Shown here: positions 45,018-53,676 of the stretch, piece by piece
How the letters are laid out: each line of letters begins with the position of its first letter
Position numbering within the stretch: the first letter of the stretch is position 1
From: Cereibacter azotoformans
GTDB lineage: Bacteria > Pseudomonadota > Alphaproteobacteria > Rhodobacterales > Rhodobacteraceae
Reading direction: 5' to 3'
Assembly: GCA_017599285.1 (NCBI GenBank)
Contig: JAGFXX010000001.1
Span: 1 to 64,000 of the forward strand
DNA: 64,000 bases
The notes under the pieces: model-generated
The model's database searches: none
Seen by the model: the letters and a program-made list of their open reading frames with translations, nothing else
What the model was told of the DNA's origin: nothing
Made by a program: the position numbers and the translations under genes

Positions 45018-46718
45018 ATGGCGAACATCCTGATGCGGCCGGTTCTGGCTCTGGCGCTGGCGGCGCTTCTGCCGGTGACGGCGCAGGGACAGCAACAGGA
45101 TGCGGGGGCCTATCTCGCCGCCCGCGTCGCCGCGGCCAGCAGCGACTACCGCGCCGCCTCCAACTGGTTCACGCGCGCCCTTGTGGCCGATCCCAACAAC
45201 CAGAGCCTGATCGAAGGTGCGCTGATCTCGGACTTTTCGCTGGGCGAGCTGGGCAAGGCCGTGCCGCTTGCCACGCGCCTCACCGAGGCGGGGGCAGGGT
45301 CGCAGGCGGCGGCCCTCGTGCTGCTTGCGGACCGCGCGGGCCGCGGGGACTATCAGGCGATCCTCACGGCGGATGCGACGGGGCTCGGTCCGCTCGTGGA
45401 TCGGCTGGCTCTTGCCTGGGCTGCCTTCGGCGCGGGACGCATGTCCGAGGCGCTCGAAGCCTTCGACCAGCTTGCGACGGCGCAGGGGCTTCAGGCCTTC
45501 GGCCTCTATCACAAGGCGCTTGCGCTGGCCGCGGCGGGCGACTTCGAGGGCGCGGACGAGATCCTCTCGGGGCGCGACGGCAATGCGCTGCGGGTCATGC
45601 GCCGGGGCTCGATCGCCCACGCGCAGATCCTGAGCCAGCTCGACCGCAACGACGACGCGGTGGCCATGCTGAAACAGAGCTTCGGGACCGACGCCGACGC
45701 CGGCATCGACGCGCTCGAGGCGCGCCTCCTGGCCGGTGAGACCCTGCCTTACGACGTGGCGCGCAACGCCACCGAAGGGATGGCCGAGATCTTCTTCACC
45801 CTTGCGGGCGCCCTCAGCGGCGAGGTGGATGACGGCTCGACCCTGCTCTATGCCCGCACGGCGACCTTCCTGCGGCCCGACCATACCGAGGCCCTGCTGC
45901 TCTCGGCGCAGATCCTCGACAATCAGGGCCAGCACCAGCTCGCTTCCGAGACCTACGCGCGCATCCCCACCTCGGACCCGATGTTCTTCGTGGCCGAGAT
46001 CGGCCGTGCCGAGGCGCTTCGGGCCGATGGCAAGACCGAGGCCTCGCTCGAGGTGCTGCAGGCGGTCGCGCGCAGCCGGTCGGATCTGATGCAGGTCCAT
46101 CTCGCGCTTGGCGATGCGCTGCGCCGCGAGGAACGCTACGCCGATGCGGTGGCGGCCTATGACGCCGCCATCGCCCGCGTCGCCGCGCCCGAGCGGCAGC
46201 ACTGGCCGCTCTTTTACAGCCGCGGCATCTGCCACGAGCGGCTCTCGCACTGGACCGAGGCCGAGGCCGACTTCCGCAAGGCCCTCGCGCTCAACCCGGA
46301 CGAGCCGCAGGTGCTGAACTACCTCGGCTATTCCTTCGTGGATCGGGGCGAGAACCTCGAGGAGGCGCTCTCGATGATCGAGCGCGCCGTCGCCGCGCGC
46401 CCCGAGAGCGGCTACATCATCGACAGCCTCGCCTGGGCCTATTTCCGTCTTGGCCGCTATCAGGATGCGGTCGAGCCGATGGAGAAGGCCTCGGTCCTGG
46501 AGCCGGTCGATCCGATCGTGACCGACCACCTCGGCGATGTCTATTGGGCCGTCGGGCGCAAGCTCGAGGCCCGTTTCCAGTGGCGCCGCGCGCTCTCCTT
46601 CGACCCGGAGGAACAGGAGGCGCAACGCATCCGCCGCAAGCTCGAGGTCGGCCTCGATGCGCTGCTGGCGGAGGAAGGCGCAAAACCCTTGTCCGTAGCC
46701 GTAAGAGCGAATGACTGA
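45018..46718 (+). CDS. Secreted tetratricopeptide-repeat protein
   Basis: A 566-residue TPR protein with signal peptide ([24 protein letters not shown]) and many helical repeats; clear TPR units are [60 protein letters not shown] and [26 protein letters not shown]. Such proteins in Alphaproteobacteria are periplasmic scaffolds; the exact role is unknown. AGCGGAGGCG precedes the ATG. It overlaps ispE by 8 bases, so their translation is coupled although functions look unrelated. Confidence 0.88.
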   Translation: MANILMRPVLALALAALLPVTAQGQQQDAGAYLAARVAAASSDYRAASNWFTRALVADPNNQSLIEGALISDFSLGELGKAVPLATRLTEAGAGSQAAALVLLADRAGRGDYQAILTADATGLGPLVDRLALAWAAFGAGRMSEALEAFDQLATAQGLQAFGLYHKALALAAAGDFEGADEILSGRDGNALRVMRRGSIAHAQILSQLDRNDDAVAMLKQSFGTDADAGIDALEARLLAGETLPYDVARNATEGMAEIFFTLAGALSGEVDDGSTLLYARTATFLRPDHTEALLLSAQILDNQGQHQLASETYARIPTSDPMFFVAEIGRAEALRADGKTEASLEVLQAVARSRSDLMQVHLALGDALRREERYADAVAAYDAAIARVAAPERQHWPLFYSRGICHERLSHWTEAEADFRKALALNPDEPQVLNYLGYSFVDRGENLEEALSMIERAVAARPESGYIIDSLAWAYFRLGRYQDAVEPMEKASVLEPVDPIVTDHLGDVYWAVGRKLEARFQWRRALSFDPEEQEAQRIRRKLEVGLDALLAEEGAKPLSVAVRAND

Positions 46719-47547
46719 AGCCTTTGCCCGCGCCAAGATCAACCTGACCCTGCATGTCACCGGCCAGCGGCCGGACGGCTACCATCTCCTTGATTCGCTT
46801 GTGGTCTTCGCCGACGTGGGCGACCGGGTGCGGACCGAGCCGGCCGAGGCGCTCAGCCTGGCCATCACGGGTCCACAGGCCGTGAACCTGCCGGTCTCGG
46901 ACGACAATCTCGTGCTGCGTGCCGCGCGCGCGATGGGCGGGCAGGGCGCGCGGATCACGCTCGAAAAGCACCTGCCGGTGGCCTCGGGGATTGGCGGAGG
47001 GTCGGCCGATGCCGCCGCGACGCTGAAGGCGCTGGCCGAGCTTTGGCAACGGCCGCTGCCCGAGGCCGCTGCGGTGCTCCGGCTCGGGGCGGATGTGCCC
47101 GTCTGCCTCGAGGGGCGGGCCGTGCGCATGGCCGGCGTGGGCGAGATCCTTGAGCCGCTCGCGGGGCCGCTTCCGCCGGCCTGGCTGGTGCTCGCCAATC
47201 CCGGCGTTTCGGTGCCGACGCCGCCCGTCTTCAAGGCCCTGGCCCGCCGTGACAACCCACCGATGCCCGAGCGACTTCCCGACTGGGGCTCGGCCGACGA
47301 GCTTGCGGCCTTCCTCGCCGCCATGCGCAACGACCTTGAGGCGCCCGCCATCGCGCTGGCGCCCGAGGTCGCCGAGACCCGTGCCGCGCTGGCGGCCGAG
47401 CCCGGCTGCCTCATCGCGCGCATGTCCGGGTCCGGCGCCACCTGCTTTGGCCTCTTTGCCGAGGAGCGCCCGGCCCGCGCGGCGGCCGAGGCGCTGCGGG
47501 CCGCGCATCCGGGCTGGTGGATCGAGCCCGCGCGCATGGCGGGCTGA
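46711..47547 (+). CDS. ispE: 4-diphosphocytidyl-2-C-methyl-D-erythritol kinase
   Basis: A 278-residue GHMP kinase of the MEP isoprenoid pathway. [29 protein letters not shown] at the start, the phosphate-binding [21 protein letters not shown] near 90-110, and [13 protein letters not shown] near 228 are the IspE hallmarks. Overlaps the TPR gene by 8 bases, ends at a bidirectional terminator. Its pathway supplies IPP for IspB, whose gene converges on it. Confidence 0.95.
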   Translation: MTEAFARAKINLTLHVTGQRPDGYHLLDSLVVFADVGDRVRTEPAEALSLAITGPQAVNLPVSDDNLVLRAARAMGGQGARITLEKHLPVASGIGGGSADAAATLKALAELWQRPLPEAAAVLRLGADVPVCLEGRAVRMAGVGEILEPLAGPLPPAWLVLANPGVSVPTPPVFKALARRDNPPMPERLPDWGSADELAAFLAAMRNDLEAPAIALAPEVAETRAALAAEPGCLIARMSGSGATCFGLFAEERPARAAAEALRAAHPGWWIEPARMAG

Positions 47548-47573
47548 AAAAAGGCGCCCCGAGGGGCGCCTTT
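47547..47573. terminator. Bidirectional rho-independent terminator between ispE and ispB
   Basis: AAAGGCGCCCC (47550-47560) and GGGGCGCCTTT (47563-47573) form a perfect 11-bp stem with a GA spacer; six A (47547-47552) give a T run on the minus strand, so it is strongest for ispB and also closes ispE. Confidence 0.85.
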
Positions 47574-47597
47574 CCGGTCTGCGGCCCACGCCTTCGG

Positions 47598-48599
47598 TCA
47601 GGCGATGCGCTCGACCACGAAATCCGCAAGGTCATGCAGCATGTCGCGCAGCGGATGCTCGGGCAGCTGCGTGAGCGACTCGCGCGCCACGGCGACCCAA
47701 TGCAGCGCGTCCTGCCGCGCGGCCTCCATCGCGCCGTGCCGCGCCATGATCGCATGGGCCTGCGCAAGATCGCCCTCGCGCTGGTCGCCCTTCTCGATCA
47801 CGCGCTGCCAGAAGGCGCGCTCTTCGGCATCGGCCTTGGCCACCGCCTTGATGACGGGCAGGGTCAGCTTGCGCTCGCGGAAGTCGTCGCCGGTGTTCTT
47901 GCCGATCTGGGCATCCGCGCCGCCGTAGTCGAGCAGGTCATCGACGATCTGGAAGGCGATCCCCAGCGCGTCGCCATAGGCGTGAAGCGCCGCAACCTGC
48001 GCCTCGGGCACGCCCGCGACCACGCCGCCGACCTCGGTCGCCGCGGCGAACAGCGCCGCCGTCTTGCCACGCACCACCTGCAGGTAGATGTCCTCGGTCG
48101 TGCGCAGGTCCTGCGCCGCAGTCAGCTGCAGCACCTCGCCTTCCGAGATCGTGGCCGAGGCGTTGGCGAGGATGTCCATCACGCGCAGCGAGCCGGTCTC
48201 GACCATCAGCTGGAAGCTGCGGGCGAAGAGATAGTCGCCGACCAGCACCGAGGACTTGTTGTCCCACAGAAGGTTGGCCGTGGGCTTGCCCCGGCGGCGG
48301 TGGCTTTCGTCCACCACATCGTCATGCAGCAGGGTCGCGGTGTGGATGAATTCGACCGTGGCGGCGAGGTGGATGTGATAGGGCCCCTCGTAGCCGCAGA
48401 GCCGCGCGGCGGCCAGCGTCAGCAGCGGCCGCAGCCGCTTGCCGCCGGCCTCCACCAGATGCGCCGTCACCTCGGGGATGCGGGGCGCGTGCTTCGAGGC
48501 CATCCGCTCGCGGATCAGCCCGTTGACGGCGGCCATGTCCCCGGCCAGCCACGCTGCGAGCCGTTCATGCGGCTTTTGCGAAACCTCGTCCAATCCCAT
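47598..48599 (-). CDS. ispB: Long-chain polyprenyl diphosphate synthase (ubiquinone side chain)
   Basis: A 333-residue trans-prenyltransferase. First aspartate-rich motif LLHDDVVDE (D93, D94, D97), GGKRLRPLL near 52-60, GDYLFARSF, and second motif FQIVDDLLDYGG near 220. It adds IPP units to make the ubiquinone tail; the decaprenyl length (Q10) is inferred from the organism group. ATG at 48599 begins the conserved part. Divergent from the DUF2007 gene across 54 bases. Confidence 0.92.
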   Translation of the reverse strand: MGLDEVSQKPHERLAAWLAGDMAAVNGLIRERMASKHAPRIPEVTAHLVEAGGKRLRPLLTLAAARLCGYEGPYHIHLAATVEFIHTATLLHDDVVDESHRRRGKPTANLLWDNKSSVLVGDYLFARSFQLMVETGSLRVMDILANASATISEGEVLQLTAAQDLRTTEDIYLQVVRGKTAALFAAATEVGGVVAGVPEAQVAALHAYGDALGIAFQIVDDLLDYGGADAQIGKNTGDDFRERKLTLPVIKAVAKADAEERAFWQRVIEKGDQREGDLAQAHAIMARHGAMEAARQDALHWVAVARESLTQLPEHPLRDMLHDLADFVVERIA

Positions 48600-48653
48600 C
48601 CCGATCCTGCAACCTGCTCGACAAAGTGAAGCAATGCCGACAATGTCCCCGAC

Positions 48654-48869
48654 ATGAAGGAACTGTTGCGCACGACCGACCCGACGATCATCGCCTTCGC
48701 CACCGCGCTCCTTCAGGGCGAGGATATAGACGCCTTTCCGGTGGACGTCCACATGAGCGTCCTCGAAGGCTCGATCGGCATATTGCCGCGGCGGCTGTTT
48801 GTCCCGGAGGAGGATTGGGCCCGGGCCTGCCGCGTGATGGCCGACAACGGCATTCCCACGACCCCCTGA
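48654..48869 (+). CDS. DUF2007 domain protein
   Basis: A 71-residue DUF2007 protein (putative signal-transducing, GlnB-like fold): MKELLRTTDPTIIAFATALLQGEDIDAFPVDVHMSVLEGSIGILPRRLFV followed by EEDWARACRVMADNGI. Its stop overlaps the start of the methyltransferase gene (TGATG), a pairing I recall as common in Rhodobacterales. Function unknown. Confidence 0.85.
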   Translation: MKELLRTTDPTIIAFATALLQGEDIDAFPVDVHMSVLEGSIGILPRRLFVPEEDWARACRVMADNGIPTTP

Positions 48870-49630
48870 TGTTCGCGCCGGACGAATTGACCGACGACGG
48901 ATTCCTCGGCGGGCGGCTGAGGGTGCTGCAGCCCGGGCGCGGCTATCGGGCGGCGACCGATCCGGTGTTCCTGGCCGCCGCGGTGCCGGCCCGGCCGGGT
49001 CAGAGCGTGCTGGAGCTTGGCTGCGGGGCAGGGGTGGCAAGCCTCTGTCTTGCCGCCCGTGTTCCCGGCCTGCGCCTTGCGGGGCTGGAGGTGCAGCCCG
49101 CCTATGCCGAGCTGGCGCGCGTGAACGCCGCGCGCAATGGCGTGAGCCTCGAGGTGGTCGAGGGCGATCTGGCGGCGATGCCGCCCGTCCTGCGCCGGAG
49201 CTTCGACCATGTGATCGCGAACCCGCCCTACTACCCCGCGGGCGGCGGCACCGGGGCCACCGACCCCGGCCGCGAGCGGGCGATGCGGGAAGACACGCCC
49301 CTCGGGCTCTGGATCGAGGCCGCGGTGCGCCGGCTCGCGCCCCGCGGCATTCTGTCGCTCATCTTCGGGGCTGATCGCCTGCCGGATGCGCTCTCTGCCC
49401 TCGATGCGCGCATGGGCTCGATTGCCGTGCTGCCGTTGCAGGCACGCGAGGGACGCGCGGCGAAACGAGTGATCCTTCAATCGCGCAAGGGCGGCCGGGC
49501 CCCGTTTCGCCTGTTGCCCCCCTTCCTGCTGCACGAAGGTGCCTGCCATGAGGGCGATGGCGAGAGCTTTACCCCCCCGGCCGCCCACATCCTGCGCAAC
49601 GGAGGCGATTTCCCGTTCAGGTTGATCTGA
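48869..49630 (+). CDS. tRNA1(Val) adenine-N6-methyltransferase-like protein (TrmN6/YfiC)
   Basis: A 253-residue class I SAM methyltransferase with N-terminal DELTDDGFLGGRLRVLQPGRGYRAATDPVFLAA, SAM motif VLELGCGAGVASLCLAARVP (about 45-64) and the N6-adenine catalytic NPPYYP near 115. This matches TrmN6, which methylates A37 of tRNA1(Val). The ATG at 48869 overlaps the DUF2007 stop; the in-frame sequence further upstream is a shadow of that gene. Specificity is inferred. Confidence 0.85.
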   Translation: MFAPDELTDDGFLGGRLRVLQPGRGYRAATDPVFLAAAVPARPGQSVLELGCGAGVASLCLAARVPGLRLAGLEVQPAYAELARVNAARNGVSLEVVEGDLAAMPPVLRRSFDHVIANPPYYPAGGGTGATDPGRERAMREDTPLGLWIEAAVRRLAPRGILSLIFGADRLPDALSALDARMGSIAVLPLQAREGRAAKRVILQSRKGGRAPFRLLPPFLLHEGACHEGDGESFTPPAAHILRNGGDFPFRLI

Positions 49631-49728
49631 GCGGTTGCAAGGATCCGCCAAGAGGCCCGACTTCGCGTGACACGACTCGTCCTTTGTGATGAACTCATGA
49701 CACTCGGATCATGCACAGGAGGACGAGA

Positions 49729-49899
49729 ATGACTGTCGCTTCGCATCTGCAGGAACTGCGCCGCAGGCACGAGACTCTGTCGGAAAGCGTGGAGAAAGCC
49801 CAGCGAAACCCCGCCATCGACGCCCTGAAGATCTCCGAGATGAAGAAACGGAAGCTGAAGCTGAAAGAGGAAATCTCCCGTCTGTCGCAGGCGTGCTGA
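49729..49899 (+). CDS. DUF465/YdcH-family small coiled-coil protein
   Basis: A 56-residue, highly charged helical protein: MTVASHLQELRRRHETLSES, then KISEMKKRKLKLKEEISRL. This is the DUF465 (YdcH) pattern. A very strong AGGAGGA ribosome-binding site lies 5 bases before the ATG, so high expression is likely. Function unknown. Stands alone between trmN6-like and the phaB terminator. Confidence 0.87.
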   Translation: MTVASHLQELRRRHETLSESVEKAQRNPAIDALKISEMKKRKLKLKEEISRLSQAC

Positions 49900-49984
49900 G
49901 TGCGTGGCGCCGGTCTTCGGGTCCGGTGCCCCTTTCCCGTCCGGCGCGGGATGCTTCATCCGCCGGTTGATCCCGACCTGAGGA

Positions 49985-50018
49985 AATGAAAAGCCGCGCA
50001 GGAGGACCTGCGCGGCTT
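49985..50018 (-). terminator. Rho-independent terminator of phaAB
   Basis: On the minus strand AAGCCGCGCAGG pairs with CCTGCGCGGCTT (49991-50018, 12 bp, 4-base loop) and is followed by TTCATTTCC after the closing TT. Located 20 bases past the phaB stop. Confidence 0.85.
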
Positions 50019-50037
50019 GCTCCGTTCTGCGGCAGGC

Positions 50038-50763
50038 TCAGGTGAAATACTGGCCGCCGTTGGCCGTGATGGTCGAGCCGGTGATGAAGCCCGCATCGTC
50101 CGAGGCGAGGAAGACCACGCAGCGGGCGATCTCCTCGGGCTCGCCCAGGCGGCCGACCGGGATCTGCGGGATGATGCGCTCGTTCAGCACCTTCTCGTCG
50201 ATGGCGCGAACCATCTCGGTCCCGATGTAGCCCGGGCAGATCGCGTTGACGGTGATCCCGGCCCGCGCGCCTTCCTGCGCCAGCGCCTTTGTGAAGCCGA
50301 GGTCGCCGGCCTTGGCGGCCGAATAGTTGGCCTGACCGGCCTGACCCTTCTGCCCGTTGATCGACGAGATGTTGATGATCCGGCCGAACTTGCGGTCGCG
50401 CATGCCGGACCAGACCGGATGGGTCATGTTGAAGAGGCCCGAGAGGTTGGTGTCGATCACCTCTTTCCACTGCTCGCGCGTCATCTTGTGGAACATCGAG
50501 TCGCGCGTGATCCCGGCGTTGTTCACCAGAACCGCAACGGGTCCGAGCTCGGCCTCGACCCGGGCGATGCCCTCGGCGCAGGCGTCATAATCGGCCACCG
50601 ACCACTTGTAGGTCTTGATGCCGGTTTCGGCGGTGAACTTCTGCGCGGCCTCGTCATTGCCCGCGTAGTTCGCGGCGACGGTGTAGCCCGCGTTCTTCAG
50701 AGCGAGCGAGATGGCGGCGCCAATCCCCCGCGAACCTCCGGTAACCAGAGCGACTTTCGACAT
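50038..50763 (-). CDS. phaB: Acetoacetyl-CoA reductase
   Basis: A 241-residue short-chain dehydrogenase reducing acetoacetyl-CoA to (R)-3-hydroxybutyryl-CoA with NADPH. Cofactor motif VTGGSRGIGAAISLAL, NNAGITRD, catalytic Ser (INISSINGQKG), Tyr and Lys (YSAAKAG), and the PhaB-typical INGQKGQAGQANYSAAKAG. Strong GAGGAGGAATC ribosome-binding site. Transcribed after phaA across a 98-base gap holding a perfect palindrome. Supplies both PHB synthesis and the ethylmalonyl-CoA pathway. Confidence 0.95.
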   Translation of the reverse strand: MSKVALVTGGSRGIGAAISLALKNAGYTVAANYAGNDEAAQKFTAETGIKTYKWSVADYDACAEGIARVEAELGPVAVLVNNAGITRDSMFHKMTREQWKEVIDTNLSGLFNMTHPVWSGMRDRKFGRIINISSINGQKGQAGQANYSAAKAGDLGFTKALAQEGARAGITVNAICPGYIGTEMVRAIDEKVLNERIIPQIPVGRLGEPEEIARCVVFLASDDAGFITGSTITANGGQYFT

Positions 50764-50814
50764 GATTCCTCCTCAGCAGATCTGCCTGTGAAAGACTGTT
50801 ATCGTTCGAAGCTC

Positions 50815-50839
50815 GGGGGCGCAATTAAATTGCGCCCCC
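50815..50839. promoter_or_regulatory. Perfect 12-bp palindrome between phaA and phaB containing GCGCAAT/ATTGCGC
   Basis: GGGGGCGCAATT (50815-50826), one A, then AATTGCGCCCCC (50828-50839). On the minus strand (direction of phaAB) it is followed by GAGCTTCG with no T run, so it is not a simple terminator there. It carries the same half-site as the repeat before mclA. A second short palindrome, GCAGATCTGC, is at 50776-50785. Confidence 0.6.
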
Positions 50840-50861
50840 GTTTTCTGCATCTGCGAAAGGA

Positions 50862-52037
50862 TCAGGGGCGTTCGAGGCACATGGCGACGCCCATGCCGCC
50901 ACCGATGCAGAGCGTGGCGAGGCCGCGCTTCGCGTCGCGCCGCTTCATCTCGAACAGGAGCGTGTTGAGCACGCGCGCGCCCGAGGCGCCGATCGGGTGA
51001 CCGATGGCGATGGCGCCGCCGTTCACGTTCACGATGGACGGATCCCAGCCCATGTCCTTGTTCACAGCGCAGGCCTGCGCGGCAAAGGCCTCGTTGGCCT
51101 CGACCAGATCGAGGTCTCCGACCTTCCAGCCGGCCTTCTCCAGCGCCTTGCGGCTGGCGTGGATCGGACCCACGCCCATGATCGACGGATCAAGCCCCGC
51201 GGTGGCGTAGGAGGCGATGCGGGCCAGCGGCGTCAGGCCCCGCTTCTCGGCCTCGTCGGCGCTCATCACCAGCACGGCGGCCGCGCCGTCGTTGATGCCC
51301 GAGGCATTGGCCGCGGTCACGGTGCCGTCCTTGATGAAGGCGGGGCGCAGCTTGGTCATCCCGTCGATCGTCGCGCCGTGGCGGATGTATTCGTCGGCGT
51401 CCACCGTCACGTCGCCCTTGCGGGTCTTGATGGTGAAGGCCACGATCTCGTCGGCGAACTTGCCCGCCTTCTGGGCGGCCTCGGCCTTGTTCTGGCTGGC
51501 CAGCGCGAACTCGTCCTGCATGTCGCGGCTGATCTGCCATTTCGCGGCGACGTTCTCGGCGGTCTGGCCCATATGATAGCCGTTGAAGGCGTCCCACAGC
51601 CCGTCCTTGATCATCGAGTCGATGAAGTTCAGGTCACCCATCTTCTGCCCGGCCCGCAGATGCGCGACATGGGGCGAGAGGCTCATGTTCTCCTGCCCGC
51701 CCGCCACGACGATCGAGGCGTCGCCAAGCTGCACATGCTGGGCGGCCAGCGCCACCGCGCGCAGACCCGAACCGCAGACCTGGTTGATGCTCCAGGCGGC
51801 GCTCTCTTGCGGCAGGCCGGCCTTGATGTGGGCCTGACGCGCCGGGTTCTGCCCCTGGCCCGCCGTCAGCACCTGCCCGAGGATCGTCTCGCTCACGTCG
51901 GACTTGTCGATACCGGCGCGGGCGACCACGGCCTCGATCACGGCGGCGCCGAGATCATGGGCCGGCGTGTTGGCGAAGGCTCCGTTGAAGCTGCCGACGG
52001 CCGTGCGCGCCGCCGACACGATTACCACGTTGGTCAT
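50862..52037 (-). CDS. phaA: Acetyl-CoA C-acetyltransferase (beta-ketothiolase)
   Basis: A 391-residue biosynthetic thiolase condensing two acetyl-CoA to acetoacetyl-CoA. The nucleophilic cysteine is in [16 protein letters not shown] (near 89), [11 protein letters not shown], the histidine in [20 protein letters not shown] and the second cysteine in [10 protein letters not shown] near the C-terminus. Start [19 protein letters not shown] with GAGAGGATAGGAC upstream. First gene of phaAB; upstream on the same strand is the EAL gene across 136 bases that contain two TTGCGC copies. Confidence 0.96.
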   Translation of the reverse strand: MTNVVIVSAARTAVGSFNGAFANTPAHDLGAAVIEAVVARAGIDKSDVSETILGQVLTAGQGQNPARQAHIKAGLPQESAAWSINQVCGSGLRAVALAAQHVQLGDASIVVAGGQENMSLSPHVAHLRAGQKMGDLNFIDSMIKDGLWDAFNGYHMGQTAENVAAKWQISRDMQDEFALASQNKAEAAQKAGKFADEIVAFTIKTRKGDVTVDADEYIRHGATIDGMTKLRPAFIKDGTVTAANASGINDGAAAVLVMSADEAEKRGLTPLARIASYATAGLDPSIMGVGPIHASRKALEKAGWKVGDLDLVEANEAFAAQACAVNKDMGWDPSIVNVNGGAIAIGHPIGASGARVLNTLLFEMKRRDAKRGLATLCIGGGMGVAMCLERP

Positions 52038-52118
52038 GTCCTATCCTCTCCCTTGAGCCGGTGCCGGCAGAGGGCATTCTCCGCCGCTGTGCAGAAAACG
52101 GGTAAGCACCGGAGGGCC

Positions 52119-52138
52119 ATTGCGCAAGATGTTTGCGC
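52119..52138. promoter_or_regulatory. TTGCGCAA palindrome and second TTGCGC copy upstream of phaA
   Basis: ATTGCGC at 52119-52125 (within the 8-base palindrome TTGCGCAA, 52120-52127) and TTGCGC at 52133-52138, 82-101 bases before the phaA start in the gap after the EAL gene. Same core as the mclA inverted repeat. Confidence 0.4.
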
Positions 52139-52173
52139 TGCCAGGCGCCGACCGGCGCGGGGGAGGGCAGGGG

Positions 52174-53001
52174 TCAGGCGATCAGGCGCGTGCCCGTGGC
52201 CTGCCAGGCCGGCTGGGTGCAGGGTCTGCCAAAGAGGTAGCCCTGCAGGCAATCCACCCCGGCCGCACAAAGCCACTCGGCCTCCTCGGCGGTCTCGACG
52301 GTTTCGGCCACCGTGAGCATGTCGAAGTGCCGGCCAACCGACAGCATGGCCTGCGTCAGCACCTGGTTGTCGGGGTCGCGGTGGATGTTGCGGATGAACT
52401 GGCCGTCGATCTTGATGATGTCGAAGAAGAAGTCCTTGAGATAGCGGAAGGCGGTGAAGCCTGCGCCGAAATCGTCGAGGGCGAAGGAGATGCCTGCGCG
52501 CTGCAACGCGTCCATGAAGGGCAGGACAAGCTCTGGCACCTCCATGGCCGAGCTTTCCGTGATCTCCAGGATCAGCCGTGGCCCGAGATCCGGATCGGCG
52601 CGCAGGGCGCCCTGCAGGATCTGCATCCAGCGGCTGTGGCCGATCGAGCGCGCCGACATGTTGATCGAGAGCCTGAGCCCCGGATGGCGCGCAAGAGTGG
52701 CCAGACCCTTCTCGAGCGAGACGCAGTCGATGAGCCGACCGAGGTCCTGCGTCTCGACGGCCGACATGAAGTCGCGGGCGGGAATGATGCGGCCCGTCTC
52801 GTCCAGAACCCGGATCAGCCCTTCGTGGAAGACGGTCCGCGCCGCCTCGGACGCCACCACGACGGGCTGCCAGGCCAGCATCAGCCGGTCGGCCCGGAGG
52901 GCCTGTTCCACCATCCGCAGGGTTTGCCTCTCGATCCCGTCCGCTGCGAAATCGTGAGGGTCTCCCGGCGAAGCCGCATCCAGTTTGCGTTTCTGTGTCA
53001 T
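52174..53001 (-). CDS. EAL-domain protein, probable cyclic-di-GMP phosphodiesterase
   Basis: A 275-residue protein that is almost entirely one EAL domain. The motif is EGL (E60) rather than EAL, but other catalytic positions are kept: SINMS, ILEITES, DDFGAGFTAFRYL, DIIKIDGQF, VAETVET and QGYLFGRP. It is therefore likely to be active, hydrolysing c-di-GMP. There is no GGDEF, sensor or membrane part. The start is uncertain; ATG at 53001 (MTQKRKLDA) was preferred over one at 53019 because GGGTTGGGTG precedes it. Divergent from tag. Confidence 0.85.
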   Translation of the reverse strand: MTQKRKLDAASPGDPHDFAADGIERQTLRMVEQALRADRLMLAWQPVVVASEAARTVFHEGLIRVLDETGRIIPARDFMSAVETQDLGRLIDCVSLEKGLATLARHPGLRLSINMSARSIGHSRWMQILQGALRADPDLGPRLILEITESSAMEVPELVLPFMDALQRAGISFALDDFGAGFTAFRYLKDFFFDIIKIDGQFIRNIHRDPDNQVLTQAMLSVGRHFDMLTVAETVETAEEAEWLCAAGVDCLQGYLFGRPCTQPAWQATGTRLIA

Positions 53002-53091
53002 ACCGGCACCCAACCCCATGCAAAATCCGATGACAGATTGCCGCCACAACCGTAAAGGAAACGTTCAGACATCCATTTCTATCATTCGGAT

Positions 53092-53670
53092 ATGAACCCC
53101 ATACGCTGCCCCTGGTGCGGACAGGATCCGCTCTACACCGACTACCATGACACGGAATGGGGCGTTCCCGAGTGGAACTCCCGTGCCCTCTGGGAGAAAC
53201 TCATCCTCGACGGCTTTCAGGCGGGCCTGGCGTGGATTACCATCCTGAGAAAACGTGAGGCGTTCCGCGCGGCCTTCGAAGGGTTCGAACCGCTCGTGAT
53301 CGCCTCCTGGGGTGAGGCCGAGGTGGCGCGGTTGCTGGCCGATGCGGGCATCGTGCGCCATCGCGGCAAGATCGAGGCCACCATCGGCAATGCCCGGGCC
53401 TTCCTTGCGGTCGAGGAAAAGACGGCGTTCTCGGACTTCCTCTGGAAGCATGTGGACGGGCGGCCGGTGCAGAACCGTTTCGCCAGCATGGCCGAGGTTC
53501 CGACCGAGACGGCCGCCGCGCGGGCCCTGTCGAAGGAGCTGAGGGCGAACGGCTTCCGGTTCTGCGGGCCGACCATCACCTATGCCTTCATGCAGGCCAC
53601 CGGCATGGTGAACGACCATCTGGTGAGCTGTGCGGCGCATGACCGCTGCGCCCGGCTGGCCGAGACCTGA
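53092..53670 (+). CDS. tag: DNA-3-methyladenine glycosylase I
   Basis: A 192-residue Tag that removes 3-methyladenine from alkylated DNA. MNPIRCPWCGQDPLYTDYHDTEWG contains zinc ligands C6 and H19; the partners are in MVNDHLVSC near the C-terminus. Also KLILDGFQAGLAWITILRKREAFR and GFRFCGPTITYAFMQATG. Complete length. Divergent from the EAL gene and convergent with the tsaC-type gene, whose stop is 6 bases away; no terminator fits between. Confidence 0.94.
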   Translation: MNPIRCPWCGQDPLYTDYHDTEWGVPEWNSRALWEKLILDGFQAGLAWITILRKREAFRAAFEGFEPLVIASWGEAEVARLLADAGIVRHRGKIEATIGNARAFLAVEEKTAFSDFLWKHVDGRPVQNRFASMAEVPTETAAARALSKELRANGFRFCGPTITYAFMQATGMVNDHLVSCAAHDRCARLAET

Positions 53671-53676
53671 AGGGCG

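Noticed and set aside
42981-46760. A 1259-codon open frame on the minus strand opposite etfQO and the TPR gene
   Set aside because: It is a GC-rich antisense shadow: both plus-strand genes have clear domains, ribosome-binding sites and family motifs, while the minus translation is Arg/His/Asp-rich with no domain.
50815-50839. The phaA-phaB palindrome as a plain terminator
   Set aside because: On the transcribed strand no T run follows, and phaB downstream would be cut off; an operator or attenuator fits better. It is kept as a regulatory candidate.
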